From Saprospiraceae bacterium (GTDB taxonomy: Bacteria; Bacteroidota; Bacteroidia; Chitinophagales; Saprospiraceae): DNA of 64,000 nt. The notes beneath the pieces were generated by a model. The model did not search any database, was not told where the DNA came from, and worked only from the letters and a program-made list of their open reading frames with translations. The stretch spans positions 62,001-126,000 of the forward strand of contig JADKCF010000005.1 in the NCBI GenBank assembly GCA_016714765.1. The letters run 5' to 3'. Made by a program: the position numbers and the translations under genes. Of this stretch, positions 21,474-31,450 are shown piece by piece (position 1 is the first letter of the stretch; each line of letters starts with the position of its first letter).

Positions 21474-22427
21474 ATGCATAACCCGAATCATAAGCTTATT
21501 TCAGTCATCATTCCCATTTACAATGAGGAGCTCAATATTGCAACCCTGTACGATCGTGTGTCGGTTGTAATGAAGAGTCTTAAACAAAACTATGAACTTA
21601 TTTTTGTAAATGATTGTAGTAAAGATAGCTCTTTATTTCTCATCAAGCAACTGGCTCTCAAGGATTCATGCGTCAAATTTATCGATTTCAGCAGAAATTT
21701 TGGACATCAGATTGCTGTCTCGGCCGGTCTGGAATACTCCTCAGGCGATTTTGTAGCGATCATCGATGCAGATCTGCAGGACCCTCCGGAACTTATCAGT
21801 GACCTATATCAAAAAATAAATCAGGATTATGATGTCGTCTATGCCAAAAGACGAAGCAGGAAAGACAAAAACATACTTAAAAAAATGGCATATAAGGTAT
21901 TTTACCAGTTGCTTTCTGTCATCAGCCAGGTGAACATACCACTGGATACCGGAGATTTCAGGATAATCAGAAGGAATGTGGTGGACCAATTGATCAAAAT
22001 GCCCGAGCAAAATAAATTTCTCAGAGGACAAATAGCCTGGCTGGGATTCAACCAGACATTTATCGAATATGACAGAGATGCCAGGGCAGCAGGAGAACCC
22101 GGATATTCTTATCGCAAACTATTCCGTTTGGCCCTGGATGGCATCATCTCATTTTCGAATATGCCCCTCAGACTGGCTACAATATCGGGGTTTTTGGTTT
22201 TCTTTCTTTCCTTAGTGATCATATGCTATACATTGTATTCTTATTTTTTTAAATCATCTACTCCGCAGGGTTGGGCTTCATTAATGATTTCCGTTTTGTT
22301 TATAGGTGGCACACAACTTATGACCATTGGCATTATAGGCGAATACATAGGACGAATCCAAAATGACGTTAGACAACGCCCTTTGTATGTACTGCGGGAT
22401 ACCAATATTCAGCTCAAAGACAAGTAA
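21474..22427 (+). CDS. GT2 glycosyltransferase with two C-terminal membrane helices (GtrB/ArnC-like)
   Basis: 317 residues. Motifs in order: SVIIPIYNEELNIATLYDRV, NDCSKDSS, NFGHQIAVSAGLEYSSGD, IDADLQDPPELI (metal-binding DAD and product-site LQDPPE), DTGDFRIIRR, and two transmembrane helices at about 230-290 followed by GEYIGRI. This is the typical layout of bactoprenol-phosphate glucosyl/glycosyltransferases, which load a sugar on undecaprenyl phosphate. Its product could feed the GT-C genes immediately upstream. Confidence 0.85.
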   Translation: MHNPNHKLISVIIPIYNEELNIATLYDRVSVVMKSLKQNYELIFVNDCSKDSSLFLIKQLALKDSCVKFIDFSRNFGHQIAVSAGLEYSSGDFVAIIDADLQDPPELISDLYQKINQDYDVVYAKRRSRKDKNILKKMAYKVFYQLLSVISQVNIPLDTGDFRIIRRNVVDQLIKMPEQNKFLRGQIAWLGFNQTFIEYDRDARAAGEPGYSYRKLFRLALDGIISFSNMPLRLATISGFLVFFLSLVIICYTLYSYFFKSSTPQGWASLMISVLFIGGTQLMTIGIIGEYIGRIQNDVRQRPLYVLRDTNIQLKDK

Positions 22428-22779
22428 ATCAGAAAAGGTAAAACAGCATTACCTCAAAACCAAAGGAAGCAAGTCCAGTAGAAGTTATTCCAGACAATAC
22501 AAATGTTTCAGGCGAAATTAAAATTTTAATCCCCAAAACGTCACTATATCCAAATCTGTGTTTTTTGTACTATATTTGGCTGAATTAAAATATTTATCTA
22601 AAAGAATTGCCCGAGATGCAACTCAGTTGCCTTTGAGTACAAATGTCCTGATTGATATTTTATAACTAAGTGTGACATAAAGTCCAAAGCATCAAATATT
22701 TTTCACTTTAACGTATAGATCTAATCACGAGATAATTTATCTAAATTAAATTTAATTTTATATTTTTGTAAAAAAAAAC
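22428..22779. other. Intergenic region with candidate promoter
   Basis: About 350 bp without a credible gene on either strand. TATTTTTG at 22761-22768 fits the Bacteroidota -7 element TAnnTTTG and lies 11 bp before the ATG of the next gene, which implies a very short leader if used. No matching -33 box is obvious in the AT-rich flank. Confidence 0.35.
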
Positions 22780-23664
22780 ATGAATTTTACTTTAAAACGT
22801 GGTGGTTTATTACTTTTTATAGTGTGTATCACAATGGGTATTTATGCTCAGAAGCAAGTAAAAATACAGTATCTGGACTTCAATACTACAGACATTTACA
22901 AGATAACCATGAAGGATGAATCGACTTATATGGGCAATTTTGTAGCAAAAAAAGACAGTACCATCATCATAAGTACTAAATCTACTACCATTGAACTATT
23001 GACAAAAGATATTGCGTCTGTAAAAACGATTTCTGAAAGCAGTTTTGTAAATGGTAAATACTGGTTTCCCAACCCACATCCTTCCAGGTATTTTTTTAGT
23101 CCATCAGCATTTAATCTGAAGAAAGGGGAGGGCTATTATCAAAATATTTACGGAACTATCAATTCTGTAACTTTAGGCTTATCAGATCATTTTACACTAG
23201 GAGTCGGCACTGAGCTCATCAGTCTTTTTAGTGGAAATCCTGTGCTCATACTGACGCCCAAAGTGGGAGGCTATAACATTGCACCCAAATGGAAAGCCGG
23301 CGGGGGAGCTATACTTGCTACCGGAGGATCGGAGTTTTTTGGGATAGGTTACGGCATTGTGACTCAGGGCCGCGAAGACCGCAATATTACCTTTGGGCTT
23401 GGGTGGGCATTTTCGAGTGAAGGGACATTGGCCACTCGTCCGGTCGTCACAGTCAGCGGAATGAGCAGGTTTAGAAAAAACATTGCTTTCGTCACAGAAA
23501 ACTGGCTTATACCTGCTGACGGATACGAACCATTCATTTCATTCGGCCTCCGGTTTTTTGGCGAAAACCTCGCTGTGGATGTAGCTCTTATCAATTCACC
23601 AGTGATCAATTCTGAAATTATTCCTATAGGTATTCCTTATATAGATTTTGTGTATAAATTTTGA
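22780..23664 (+). CDS. Predicted outer-membrane beta-barrel protein
   Basis: 294 residues with an N-terminal signal peptide ending GIYAQ. Residues ~25-90 form a small beta domain (YLDFNTTDIYKITMKDESTYMGN), and the rest alternates hydrophobic and Gly/aromatic positions and ends in Phe (IDFVYKF), as outer-membrane barrels do. Similar proteins are widespread in Bacteroidota without known function. Convergent with the glycosyltransferase at 23669, 4 bp apart. Confidence 0.6.
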   Translation: MNFTLKRGGLLLFIVCITMGIYAQKQVKIQYLDFNTTDIYKITMKDESTYMGNFVAKKDSTIIISTKSTTIELLTKDIASVKTISESSFVNGKYWFPNPHPSRYFFSPSAFNLKKGEGYYQNIYGTINSVTLGLSDHFTLGVGTELISLFSGNPVLILTPKVGGYNIAPKWKAGGGAILATGGSEFFGIGYGIVTQGREDRNITFGLGWAFSSEGTLATRPVVTVSGMSRFRKNIAFVTENWLIPADGYEPFISFGLRFFGENLAVDVALINSPVINSEIIPIGIPYIDFVYKF

Positions 23665-23668
23665 TCCT

Positions 23669-24382
23669 TCAGGAGGGAAAGACCCTGTACTTCCATATGA
23701 GTCTGAAAAAATTGAATACTTCCTTGAGCAGTACAGATGAATTAAAACTTGTAAAGTCAATATCGTCCCGCAACGCTACCTGTACAGGTGTTATGGTATA
23801 TTTTTTATGACTAACAGCCAATAGCAGTTCCAGATCTATCAGGAATCTATCCGTCTCACACTGTAGCAGCAATGTTTTCACTTCGCTGTCAAATGCCTTT
23901 AGACCGCATTGGGTATCGTTGACAGGTAATCCAAGCATGGCTTGGTTTAACCACCTAAGACTCTTGGATAGGATGGTCCTGAACACGGATAAGTCTGCAT
24001 AATAAGCTTCCTGCCTGTAACCGGTGATGATGCCTGTTGTCTTTTTGGCTGCTTTCCAGACTTCGAGCATACTAGAAGTCGTATATGGGAAATCAATGTC
24101 TGTAAATATGTACTTTTGACTTACAGTGTGCATCACACCATATTTTAAGGCTGCACCTTTTCCCTGGTTGACAGCATAACTAAGATAAGTAAATTCCGGT
24201 CCCAGACCTTTCTGCAAATTTTTCACTTCTTCTCCGATTTCATTTTTACTGCCGTCATTGATCAATACAACTTTTACGGTTTCACCCACAGCACTGCAGA
24301 ACTCAAGATACCTGTCCTTGAACAAAGTGTCCCATCCTTTCCCGGGATTGTAAGTAGGTACCAAAAGTGTAATGTCAGACAT
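23669..24382 (-). CDS. GT2 glycosyltransferase (dolichyl-phosphate beta-glucosyltransferase-like)
   Basis: 237 residues, single GT-A domain: ITLLVPTYNPGKGWD, LINDGSKNE, NQGKGAALKYG, FTDIDFPYTTSSM (the IDFPY motif of ALG5-like enzymes), NDTQCGLKAF and ETDRFLIDLELL. These motifs are typical of polyprenyl-phosphate glucosyltransferases. No membrane helices. 42 bp downstream of the polytopic protein gene at 24425, so the pair is probably one operon together with alkaline phosphatase upstream. Confidence 0.8.
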   Translation of the reverse strand: MSDITLLVPTYNPGKGWDTLFKDRYLEFCSAVGETVKVVLINDGSKNEIGEEVKNLQKGLGPEFTYLSYAVNQGKGAALKYGVMHTVSQKYIFTDIDFPYTTSSMLEVWKAAKKTTGIITGYRQEAYYADLSVFRTILSKSLRWLNQAMLGLPVNDTQCGLKAFDSEVKTLLLQCETDRFLIDLELLLAVSHKKYTITPVQVALRDDIDFTSFNSSVLLKEVFNFFRLIWKYRVFPS

Positions 24383-24424
24383 TTTTAATTTAGAAATTGA
24401 ATAGAATTGGTAACAGAATCACCT

Positions 24425-25735
24425 CTACCTAGAAAGTTTGACCTTATTGTCATCAAATATGTCATTATAAGCTTTGACGACTATCATTACAGTTATGGTA
24501 AGAGGCAAAATATATAGATAAGGGTATGGTATCAGTACAAAAGTATAAAAAAATGTAAAATAAAGTTTTATACCTCCCAATAATACCCAGTCATGATTTA
24601 CAAATATACGGTTGCGCTGATATAAATAAATTAAGAAAATACCTGTCAGAAAGCTGAGTGCAAAACCTGCCTGCTTGAGATGATGAATACCATCCCTAAT
24701 GTCATATTCGTACATACGTTTGACAAAAATGGCTGCTCCCAGCCCCCGAGCTAACTGGTATGGCTCTGCTCCGGATTCCTGCCAGCTATGAGTTGACCAT
24801 TCGCCTGCTGCTCCGTTATCATAATTACTAAAGATCTTACTGACCAAATCAGGATCTTTCGTCATGAATGGCAATACAAAAACTACCAAAATAAAGGCAA
24901 TCCCTGTAACGGTGGCTTTCCAGAGAGTATTCCAACCGTATCTCTTCCATACGTACCAAACTAGAAAAGGGATCAAAAGTATAATGGAAAAACGACTCAT
25001 CAGACATAGACCCAAAGTCAGACCTATGCCCCACCATGACCCGCGCAGTAGTGCCAACACGAAAAGGATGTAATATGCTGTCGGAAGCATCTCCAGCGTC
25101 ACCGAAAAATCAAAACTATTCTTTACTATAAATCCGTACATGCTGTATACCGCTAATATTGCAGTCACGCTTGATAAAATTAATTCGTGGACTGATATTC
25201 TGGACGGTGATGATGTACTCGAAAACCAGACAAACAAAAGTAACGCTGCACCCCAAAATACTATAGGAATCCAACGTGGATCAAAACCAAAAACTAAAGA
25301 CAAAACAAAGGGAATCCACTGCATCGGCAAATATGTATTGTGCATAGTGTATGTCGGTAATACCACCTGCTGATAGGGGTATTCGCCCGATAACAACCAC
25401 TGAGAAGGAGATAAAACCTGAGCAAATACATCAGACTTGTTGTTATCTATCGGAAGCTTACTGAATACTGAAAAGGCAAACCACACCAGCATTATAACTA
25501 ATGGTACCAGAGTATAAAATAAGATTTTTTGCTTTGGTTGTTCAGATTTGCCCTTTTCGGTCATATTTGCAGAAGCATATAATGCGACGACGCTAACTCC
25601 CATAGACGCCACAAAAAATAAGAGTGGACTAAAGTAAATACCGAAATACCCCTGAAGAAAACCCAGCATCAGAAATTCAAAAGTTGAAAATGCCACCATA
25701 ATATAAAACCATCGATATTCCCTTGTCCTATCCAT
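24425..25735 (-). CDS. Polytopic membrane protein, probable GT-C glycosyltransferase
   Basis: 436 residues, ten or more membrane helices. The main extracytoplasmic loop (DVFAQVLSPSQWLLSGEYPY to MHNTYLPMQW) resembles acceptor-side loops of GT-C/GT87-like mannosyltransferases but lacks a clear DxD. Located between a phosphatase and a GT2 gene on the same strand with short spacings (9 and 42 bp). Likely acts in the same lipid-linked glycan pathway. Family assignment is inference from topology and context. Confidence 0.55.
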   Translation of the reverse strand: MDRTREYRWFYIMVAFSTFEFLMLGFLQGYFGIYFSPLLFFVASMGVSVVALYASANMTEKGKSEQPKQKILFYTLVPLVIMLVWFAFSVFSKLPIDNNKSDVFAQVLSPSQWLLSGEYPYQQVVLPTYTMHNTYLPMQWIPFVLSLVFGFDPRWIPIVFWGAALLLFVWFSSTSSPSRISVHELILSSVTAILAVYSMYGFIVKNSFDFSVTLEMLPTAYYILFVLALLRGSWWGIGLTLGLCLMSRFSIILLIPFLVWYVWKRYGWNTLWKATVTGIAFILVVFVLPFMTKDPDLVSKIFSNYDNGAAGEWSTHSWQESGAEPYQLARGLGAAIFVKRMYEYDIRDGIHHLKQAGFALSFLTGIFLIYLYQRNRIFVNHDWVLLGGIKLYFTFFYTFVLIPYPYLYILPLTITVMIVVKAYNDIFDDNKVKLSR

Positions 25736-25744
25736 GTGGCAATG

Positions 25745-27151
25745 TTAGAACTTATTTTCGACTTCTGCAACCCGGAGCATAAAATGGTGTAGGTCTGTAT
25801 TGACTGTAAAAGGTTTTAGTTGTTCGCTACCAGGACCGAACATAGCCAATTCTACAAAATCTGCAGAATGTTCCATACCACCAAACGCAACTGAAGTTTG
25901 TTCCATCTGGTATTGGGCATATTCTTTAAAAGGCAATTTATAAGCATTATATACTCCTTCGGATGCCTGCTCTTTATATTTATTCAAAACAAAATCCAAT
26001 TGTTCCGGCTTCAGCTCGTAATGCTGATTGCTGTATATACGGTCTGCCAGGACTGAAAGACTTGCTTCCTTGTCAAAGCCCATCAACACCCAATCATTGG
26101 TATGCTTAAATGTGAAGATCTTTTCGAAATTCTGGTCAGCTTTGTCGCCATAATATAATCCTGGATTTGAGTTGCCATGATCTGAAGTGATAATAACAAG
26201 GGTATTTCCATCTTTTTCTGCAAAATCTATGGCTGTTTTTACGGCATCGTCAAAAGCAACCTGGTCATAAATCAAGGCGGCAGCATCATTGGCATGGGCT
26301 GCCCAGTCTACCTTACCACCTTCTATCTGCAAACAAAATCCATTTTTATGGTCTTTCATTAAATCTATGGCTTTTGAGCCATTTCATATAACGTGGGTAT
26401 TTTGTTCAGCAGGTCAGGAGCATTGTGCCTGTCCAGGTCGTAGGGCAGGCCATCATAGTCAAATACCCCAAGAATCGGCTTGAATTGTCGAGTCTGTGCA
26501 TCCCTGTTTTACTTTGCAACACATGATACCCTTCTTGCTTAAACTTTCATACATATTGCGTCCATCCTTGCGGTCCGCAAAATATTTGCCTCCACCTCCC
26601 ATCATGACATCAAATCTGAGTCTGAGATATTTGTCTGCTATTTCTGCCTGTTCGCCGCGGGACTTGGACGATACACAAAATCCTGCCGGTGTAGCATGTG
26701 TAATGGGTACAGTAGTGACACAGCCTACTTTTTTGCCCGCTTTTTTAAATTTTTGCCAGATAGGCATATATTCTTCTCCATTGGGTCCGGAATTCAGTCT
26801 TCCGTTTTTCACGCGGATACCACCACCCCATGATGAACTTGCTGCAGCACTGTCAGTAATCATGGAACTGGCAGAGGCCATATCCATCACACCCCTGGAG
26901 ACTCTCTGATTCCTGTATAAGTCCATCCAGTTGCTGCCCTTACCTTCTTTACGCTTTCTGAACAGGTCACACATAGTCAGCGTTCCCATGCTCATTCCAT
27001 CACTCACCATGAAGATAATATTTTTTGCTGCCCGCCCTTTGCCCTGACCATTTACTAAAGTCTGTCCGGGAGTACACCCATGTACGGGTAAAATAAAAGA
27101 CGCACTGACTGCTCCTAATGCTGAATTTCTAAAAAACTGCCGACGTTTCAT
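25745..27151 (-). CDS. Alkaline phosphatase with Tat-like signal, two frameshifts
   Basis: N-terminal part has a twin-arginine signal (MKRRQFFRNS), metal ligand Asp51 (MVSDGMSMG) and the nucleophile region ITDSAAASS (Ser101). Middle part (KPILGVFDYDGLPYDL to LYEMAQK) and C-terminal part (IEGGKVDWAAHAND, ITSDHGN, GMEHSADF) supply the other zinc/magnesium ligands. Frames break near 26470 and near 26376 (run of A). All catalytic motifs survive, so homopolymer misreads are likely. Role: periplasmic hydrolysis of phosphomonoesters for phosphate supply. About 465 residues, usual for the family. Confidence 0.8.
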
Positions 27152-27192
27152 TAGATGAATTTTTTATTTTATTCTAATTCAAATTTTCATTA

Positions 27193-28779
27193 TCACCACC
27201 ATGAAGTCTTTCTGGTGGTACTACGGGATGATGTAGTCTTGACCCCCAATACACCCAATAATCCTCTTGTCAGAGTTTGTGCTACGGTCCTTCCTATTTG
27301 TTTGGTCACCTGGCTATCCATTACTTTTTCGAATGTGCTCTTTTCCTGTCTGGTGCTGGTTCTTTGTGCAGGGGCTGCTTTTTCCTGTTGCTCCTGCAGT
27401 TTGCGCTGGACCTCTTCTGACTGAGCGGCTTCTATTTTACCTGAAAGGATTTCATAGGCACTATCCCTGTTGATCACCTCGTCATATTTGGCTTTGATTC
27501 GACTCCTTCCCATGATGTGATTGATCTCTGATGGTGTCAATACATCCATCCTGGATTGAGGCGCTCTCAGGTAGCAATGTACCAATGGTGTAGGAACTCC
27601 CTTTTCATTGAGGGCTGCCACGATAGACTCTCCTATACCCAATTCTGTCAGCAGTACATCCACAGAATAGTAATCTGTAAGCGGATAGTTTTCAGCTGTA
27701 AGTTTTATGGCTTTTCTGTCTTTGGCTGTAAAAGCTCTGAGAGCATGCTGTATCTTTAGTCCAAGCTGGCTGAGGACGGCATCCGGTAAGTCAGTTGGAT
27801 TTTGGGTCACAAAAAAGATACCTACACCTTTGGATCTGATGAGCTTGATGATGGTTTCTATTTGGTTTAACAATGCTTTACTGGCTTCATTAAATATTAA
27901 GTGAGCTTCATCTATAAAAATCACTAGTTTAGGTTGCTCCATATCTCCCTCCTCAGGAAATGTGGCATAAATCTCAGCCAGAAGCTGAAGCATAAACGTA
28001 GAAAACAGTTTGGGTTTATCCTGAATATCAGTCACCCTGAGGACAGAAATATAACCTTTGCCCTCTTCGTCTATTCTGGTCAGATCGTCCACATCAAACG
28101 ACCTCTCTCCGAAAAATAAATCACCTCCTTGCTGTTCGAGCTCAATGACTTTTCGCAATATGGTCCCGATGGATGCAGGCGATATAGCACCGTATTCTGC
28201 AGTAATGGCATCTTTGCCTTCGTTGGAGATATAATTGAGTGCTTTTTTGATATCATCCAGATCTAGCAATGGCAACTGATTGTCATCACAAAACTTAAAA
28301 AGCAGAGATACCACACTAGCCTGTGTATCATTGAGTTCCAGTATTTTTGAAAAAAGAACTGGTCCGAATTCAGTCACTGTAGCGCGCAGCCTTGCACCGG
28401 CATCATTGGACAAGCTCAAAAACTCCACCGGGCTGCCTGATGCAGTGAATGGCAATCCTATGTTGGCATGTCGCTCTTCTATTTTAGGGTTGGACTCTCC
28501 TGCTATCGCTACACCTGACAGGTCACCCTTGATGTCCATGACTAAAGAAGGTATACCTTTGGCAGAAAGTTGCTCTATGATGATCTGAAGCGTTTTGGTT
28601 TTACCTGTTCCGGTGGCTCCTGCGATGAGCCCATGTCGGTTTAAGGTTCGCAATGGAACCCTGATAAAAGTATCTGTGAGTACTTCACCATCCAGTTTGG
28701 GAGCACCCAAAATGATAGAATCTCCTTTAAAGGTATATGCTGAGGTGATCTCGCTTAAAAAATTTTCCTTTTTACTCAT
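27193..28779 (-). CDS. HerA-C-like/DUF853 ATPase (YjgR family)
   Basis: 528 residues. Walker A GATGTGKTKTLQ near residue 54, Walker B LVIFIDEAHLIF near residue 285, an Arg/Gln sensor-like segment FFVTQNPTDLPDAVLSQLG, and a C-terminal low-complexity tail rich in Gln, Ala, Ser and Thr, ending RKTSWW. This matches the DUF853 group of HerA/FtsK-related ATPases, hexameric DNA translocase-like proteins of uncertain cellular role. Intact, with 102 bp to purA upstream and 41 bp to alkaline phosphatase downstream. Confidence 0.85.
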   Translation of the reverse strand: MSKKENFLSEITSAYTFKGDSIILGAPKLDGEVLTDTFIRVPLRTLNRHGLIAGATGTGKTKTLQIIIEQLSAKGIPSLVMDIKGDLSGVAIAGESNPKIEERHANIGLPFTASGSPVEFLSLSNDAGARLRATVTEFGPVLFSKILELNDTQASVVSLLFKFCDDNQLPLLDLDDIKKALNYISNEGKDAITAEYGAISPASIGTILRKVIELEQQGGDLFFGERSFDVDDLTRIDEEGKGYISVLRVTDIQDKPKLFSTFMLQLLAEIYATFPEEGDMEQPKLVIFIDEAHLIFNEASKALLNQIETIIKLIRSKGVGIFFVTQNPTDLPDAVLSQLGLKIQHALRAFTAKDRKAIKLTAENYPLTDYYSVDVLLTELGIGESIVAALNEKGVPTPLVHCYLRAPQSRMDVLTPSEINHIMGRSRIKAKYDEVINRDSAYEILSGKIEAAQSEEVQRKLQEQQEKAAPAQRTSTRQEKSTFEKVMDSQVTKQIGRTVAQTLTRGLLGVLGVKTTSSRSTTRKTSWW

Positions 28780-28882
28780 TGTATAAAAATTAATCTTTTA
28801 TGATGTAATAACGAAGATATGACGAAATTTATTGATTAAGTGACATTCGCTCTCTCCTTAATGAATATGGTCATTGAATATC

Positions 28883-30154
28883 TCAGGCAGTACCAAAGAG
28901 TTTTTCTCTCTCAGGTCCTGTACTGACCATTGATATCCTGGTTTTTAATAGCTGCTCCAGGCTGTTGATATAATTTCTTGCTTTTTCCGGCATGGCGTCA
29001 TAACTTCTGTAACTATCTAATGATGATGCCCAACCGTCCATGGCCCTGAAAACAGGATCTATTTGCTTCCCAACTATATCAAATGGTAGCTCCTGAGAGA
29101 TAAGGTTATCGTATCTGTAATCCGTGGCAACTTCTATGGTGTCAAATGTGTCCAGCACATCCAGCTTGGTGATGATGACCTGAGTGACGCCATTAAGCAT
29201 AATCGTGTATAGTAACTGAGGGATATCTATCCAGCCGCATCTGCGAGGCCTTCCCGTTGTAGCACCGAATTCAGAGCCTACAGTTCTCAGTTTTTCGCCG
29301 GTTTCGTCCAGTAGTTCTGTAGGAAAGGGACCTGAGCCCACGCGAGTGCAGTATGCTTTGGCTATACCTATGACTTCTCTTATCTTGTTTGGTGCTATAC
29401 CCAGTCCGCTGCAGACGCCCGCACTGATGGTATTGGATGATGTGACAAATGGATAAGTACCGAAATCTATGTCCAGCATGGAGCCTTGTGCGCCTTCAGC
29501 CAGAATTTGTTTGCCTTCGTCGAGGGCTTGGTTGATATAATATTCGCTGTTGACAAACTTGAGTTTACGAACTTTTTCTATACATTCAAAAAATTTCTGC
29601 TCCTCCGCGTCCAGATCAAAGGCGATCTCAGGATACAATCTGATGAGGCCCATGTGCTTTTCTTTGATCGAAGTATACTTGGCTTCAAAATCCGGTGCCA
29701 TCAAGTCTCCTACTCTTAGACCGTTGCGCCCGGTTTTATCCATATAGGCCGGCCCGATGCCTTTTAGGGTGGAACCTATCTTACCGAGTCCTTTGGAGGC
29801 TTCGGATGCAGCATCCAGATACCTGTGTGTGGGTACGATCAGGTGTGCTTTTCGGGATACCAGCAGTCTGGGCCAAAAATTCACACCGGCTTTTTCGAGT
29901 GCTTCCATTTCTTTGACCATTGTGATAGGATCGAGGACCACACCATTGCCGATCACATTGATGATATCTTCTCTGAATATCCCTGAAGGAATGGTATGTA
30001 AAACATATTTGGCTCCATCAATCTTTATAGTATGGCCGGCATTGGGACCACCCTGAAAGCGACACACCATGTCGTATTTATCTGCGAGATAATCTACAAT
30101 TTTGCCTTTACCCTCGTCTCCCCACTGAAGGCCTAAAATTACGTCAACTGCCAT
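28883..30154 (-). CDS. purA: Adenylosuccinate synthase
   Basis: 423 residues, normal length. Starts MAVDVILGLQWGDEGKGKI, containing the GTP-binding P-loop GDEGKGK and the catalytic Asp; NAGHT (catalytic His), GPAYMDKTGRNGLRVGD, SNTISAGVCSGLGI, TTGRPRRCGW (IMP/Asp-binding Arg) and ITKLDVLD (GTP base recognition) are all present. Catalyses IMP + aspartate + GTP to adenylosuccinate in AMP synthesis. Single-copy housekeeping enzyme, a good anchor for gene order in this window. Confidence 0.95.
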   Translation of the reverse strand: MAVDVILGLQWGDEGKGKIVDYLADKYDMVCRFQGGPNAGHTIKIDGAKYVLHTIPSGIFREDIINVIGNGVVLDPITMVKEMEALEKAGVNFWPRLLVSRKAHLIVPTHRYLDAASEASKGLGKIGSTLKGIGPAYMDKTGRNGLRVGDLMAPDFEAKYTSIKEKHMGLIRLYPEIAFDLDAEEQKFFECIEKVRKLKFVNSEYYINQALDEGKQILAEGAQGSMLDIDFGTYPFVTSSNTISAGVCSGLGIAPNKIREVIGIAKAYCTRVGSGPFPTELLDETGEKLRTVGSEFGATTGRPRRCGWIDIPQLLYTIMLNGVTQVIITKLDVLDTFDTIEVATDYRYDNLISQELPFDIVGKQIDPVFRAMDGWASSLDSYRSYDAMPEKARNYINSLEQLLKTRISMVSTGPEREKLFGTA

Positions 30155-30288
30155 GATTGAGATTTATAATTGAGTTTTAAAGCCCAAAATTATAAAACCC
30201 AAAGCACATTTAATCATAAATGCCACAAATTGATATATTTTTTTCAATAATAAGAAATATGCTGATGCTGCAGTAGGTAGGCTACTTC

Positions 30289-31182
30289 CTATTTGCTATC
30301 CAGTATGACAGGTTGCTTTCCGTCTCCCAATACAATCACTTTACTATTTTGTGAAAGTGCCAGCTCTTTGTAGGCCTTTATCATTTCATACTGAAGTTGT
30401 TTGTCCGTAAGGGTACTGGTGATGATACGCTGATAATCAGAGATACCCTGAGCCTCCACTCTTTTTCGTTCAGCTTCCTGTTTTTCTTTCTGCAATACAA
30501 ACTGCATTTTTTGTGCTTCCTGTTCGGCATTTATTTTACTTTCGATGGTCTTTTTGACAGATTCGGGAAGGGTGATATTTCTTACCAGCAATTGTTCCAG
30601 TAGAAAACCCCTGTCAACCAGGTCTTTTTCTATGGTTTTAAATATCTTATTCTGAAACTCATCCCTGTTGGTGGAATAAAGAGAGACTGCGTCGTAATAA
30701 ACAGCGTTATCCCTGATCCTTGTACGGGTGAGTGGTCGTATGAGAATGTTTTCATAATCTACTCCAATAGTCGACAATATCTTTGGGCAAGATGTAGCGA
30801 TGGGTCTGTATAAGACAGAAAGGTCTACTACCACCTCCAGTCCATCGGCCGTCAAGACCCTGATGGCATCATCTCCTATCTTATTGCCTTCGTCAAGCGT
30901 TCCACTCATAGTATAATTTTGGGTACGTATGTCGAATTTATGGACTTTTACTAATGGATTTACAAATCTCAATCCACTATTGAGCACATCAGGACTTACA
31001 TTTCCAAAAAGGGATTTTACACCTACCATACCAGGATTGATGACAATAAGGGAGGACAATACCAGACCTGCCAATATCAAAACTACACCCCCTGCTTTGA
31101 TCCTTCGAATCATACCCAAATCAATGTGTTTTAAAATGAAGAGCCTACCCACAGCAAAATACCTAAGAATGTTAGTATCCAA
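30289..31182 (-). CDS. Prohibitin/SPFH (Band 7) family membrane protein
   Basis: 297 residues. An N-terminal membrane helix (GGVVLILAGLVLSSLIVI) is followed by the SPFH domain (GMVGVKSLFGNV, GLRFVNPLVKVHKFDIRTQNY, ADGLEVVVDLSVLYRP) and a coiled coil with many Glu, Lys and Gln (residues ~215-260). Such proteins form ring-like membrane scaffolds, often linked to FtsH protease. The start shown gives a 28-residue N-terminal extension; the Met24 in LGMIRRIKAGG could be the true start. The enzyme partner is not in this window. Confidence 0.85.
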   Translation of the reverse strand: MDTNILRYFAVGRLFILKHIDLGMIRRIKAGGVVLILAGLVLSSLIVINPGMVGVKSLFGNVSPDVLNSGLRFVNPLVKVHKFDIRTQNYTMSGTLDEGNKIGDDAIRVLTADGLEVVVDLSVLYRPIATSCPKILSTIGVDYENILIRPLTRTRIRDNAVYYDAVSLYSTNRDEFQNKIFKTIEKDLVDRGFLLEQLLVRNITLPESVKKTIESKINAEQEAQKMQFVLQKEKQEAERKRVEAQGISDYQRIITSTLTDKQLQYEMIKAYKELALSQNSKVIVLGDGKQPVILDSK

Positions 31183-31450
31183 GACATAATTTATTATTTA
31201 TTGATGATATAATCTACTTCCAGATTTCTAATCTTGCTAATCTGAATAGTATGTGGAAAGTTTCATTTGTACTGTTATATTTTCATAAATTAGACAAACA
31301 GTGGATGGAATCTGGACGAAAGAGAGCAGCAACACTCGGCCCAAAGTCTGGTCAGGCAAAAAATCTTTTTTATATTCTAACTTTCTTACTCTACTCTTAA
31401 GAAAAATTGAACTAACTTTCGCCTTACATTCAAATTGAATTTTAAATAAG

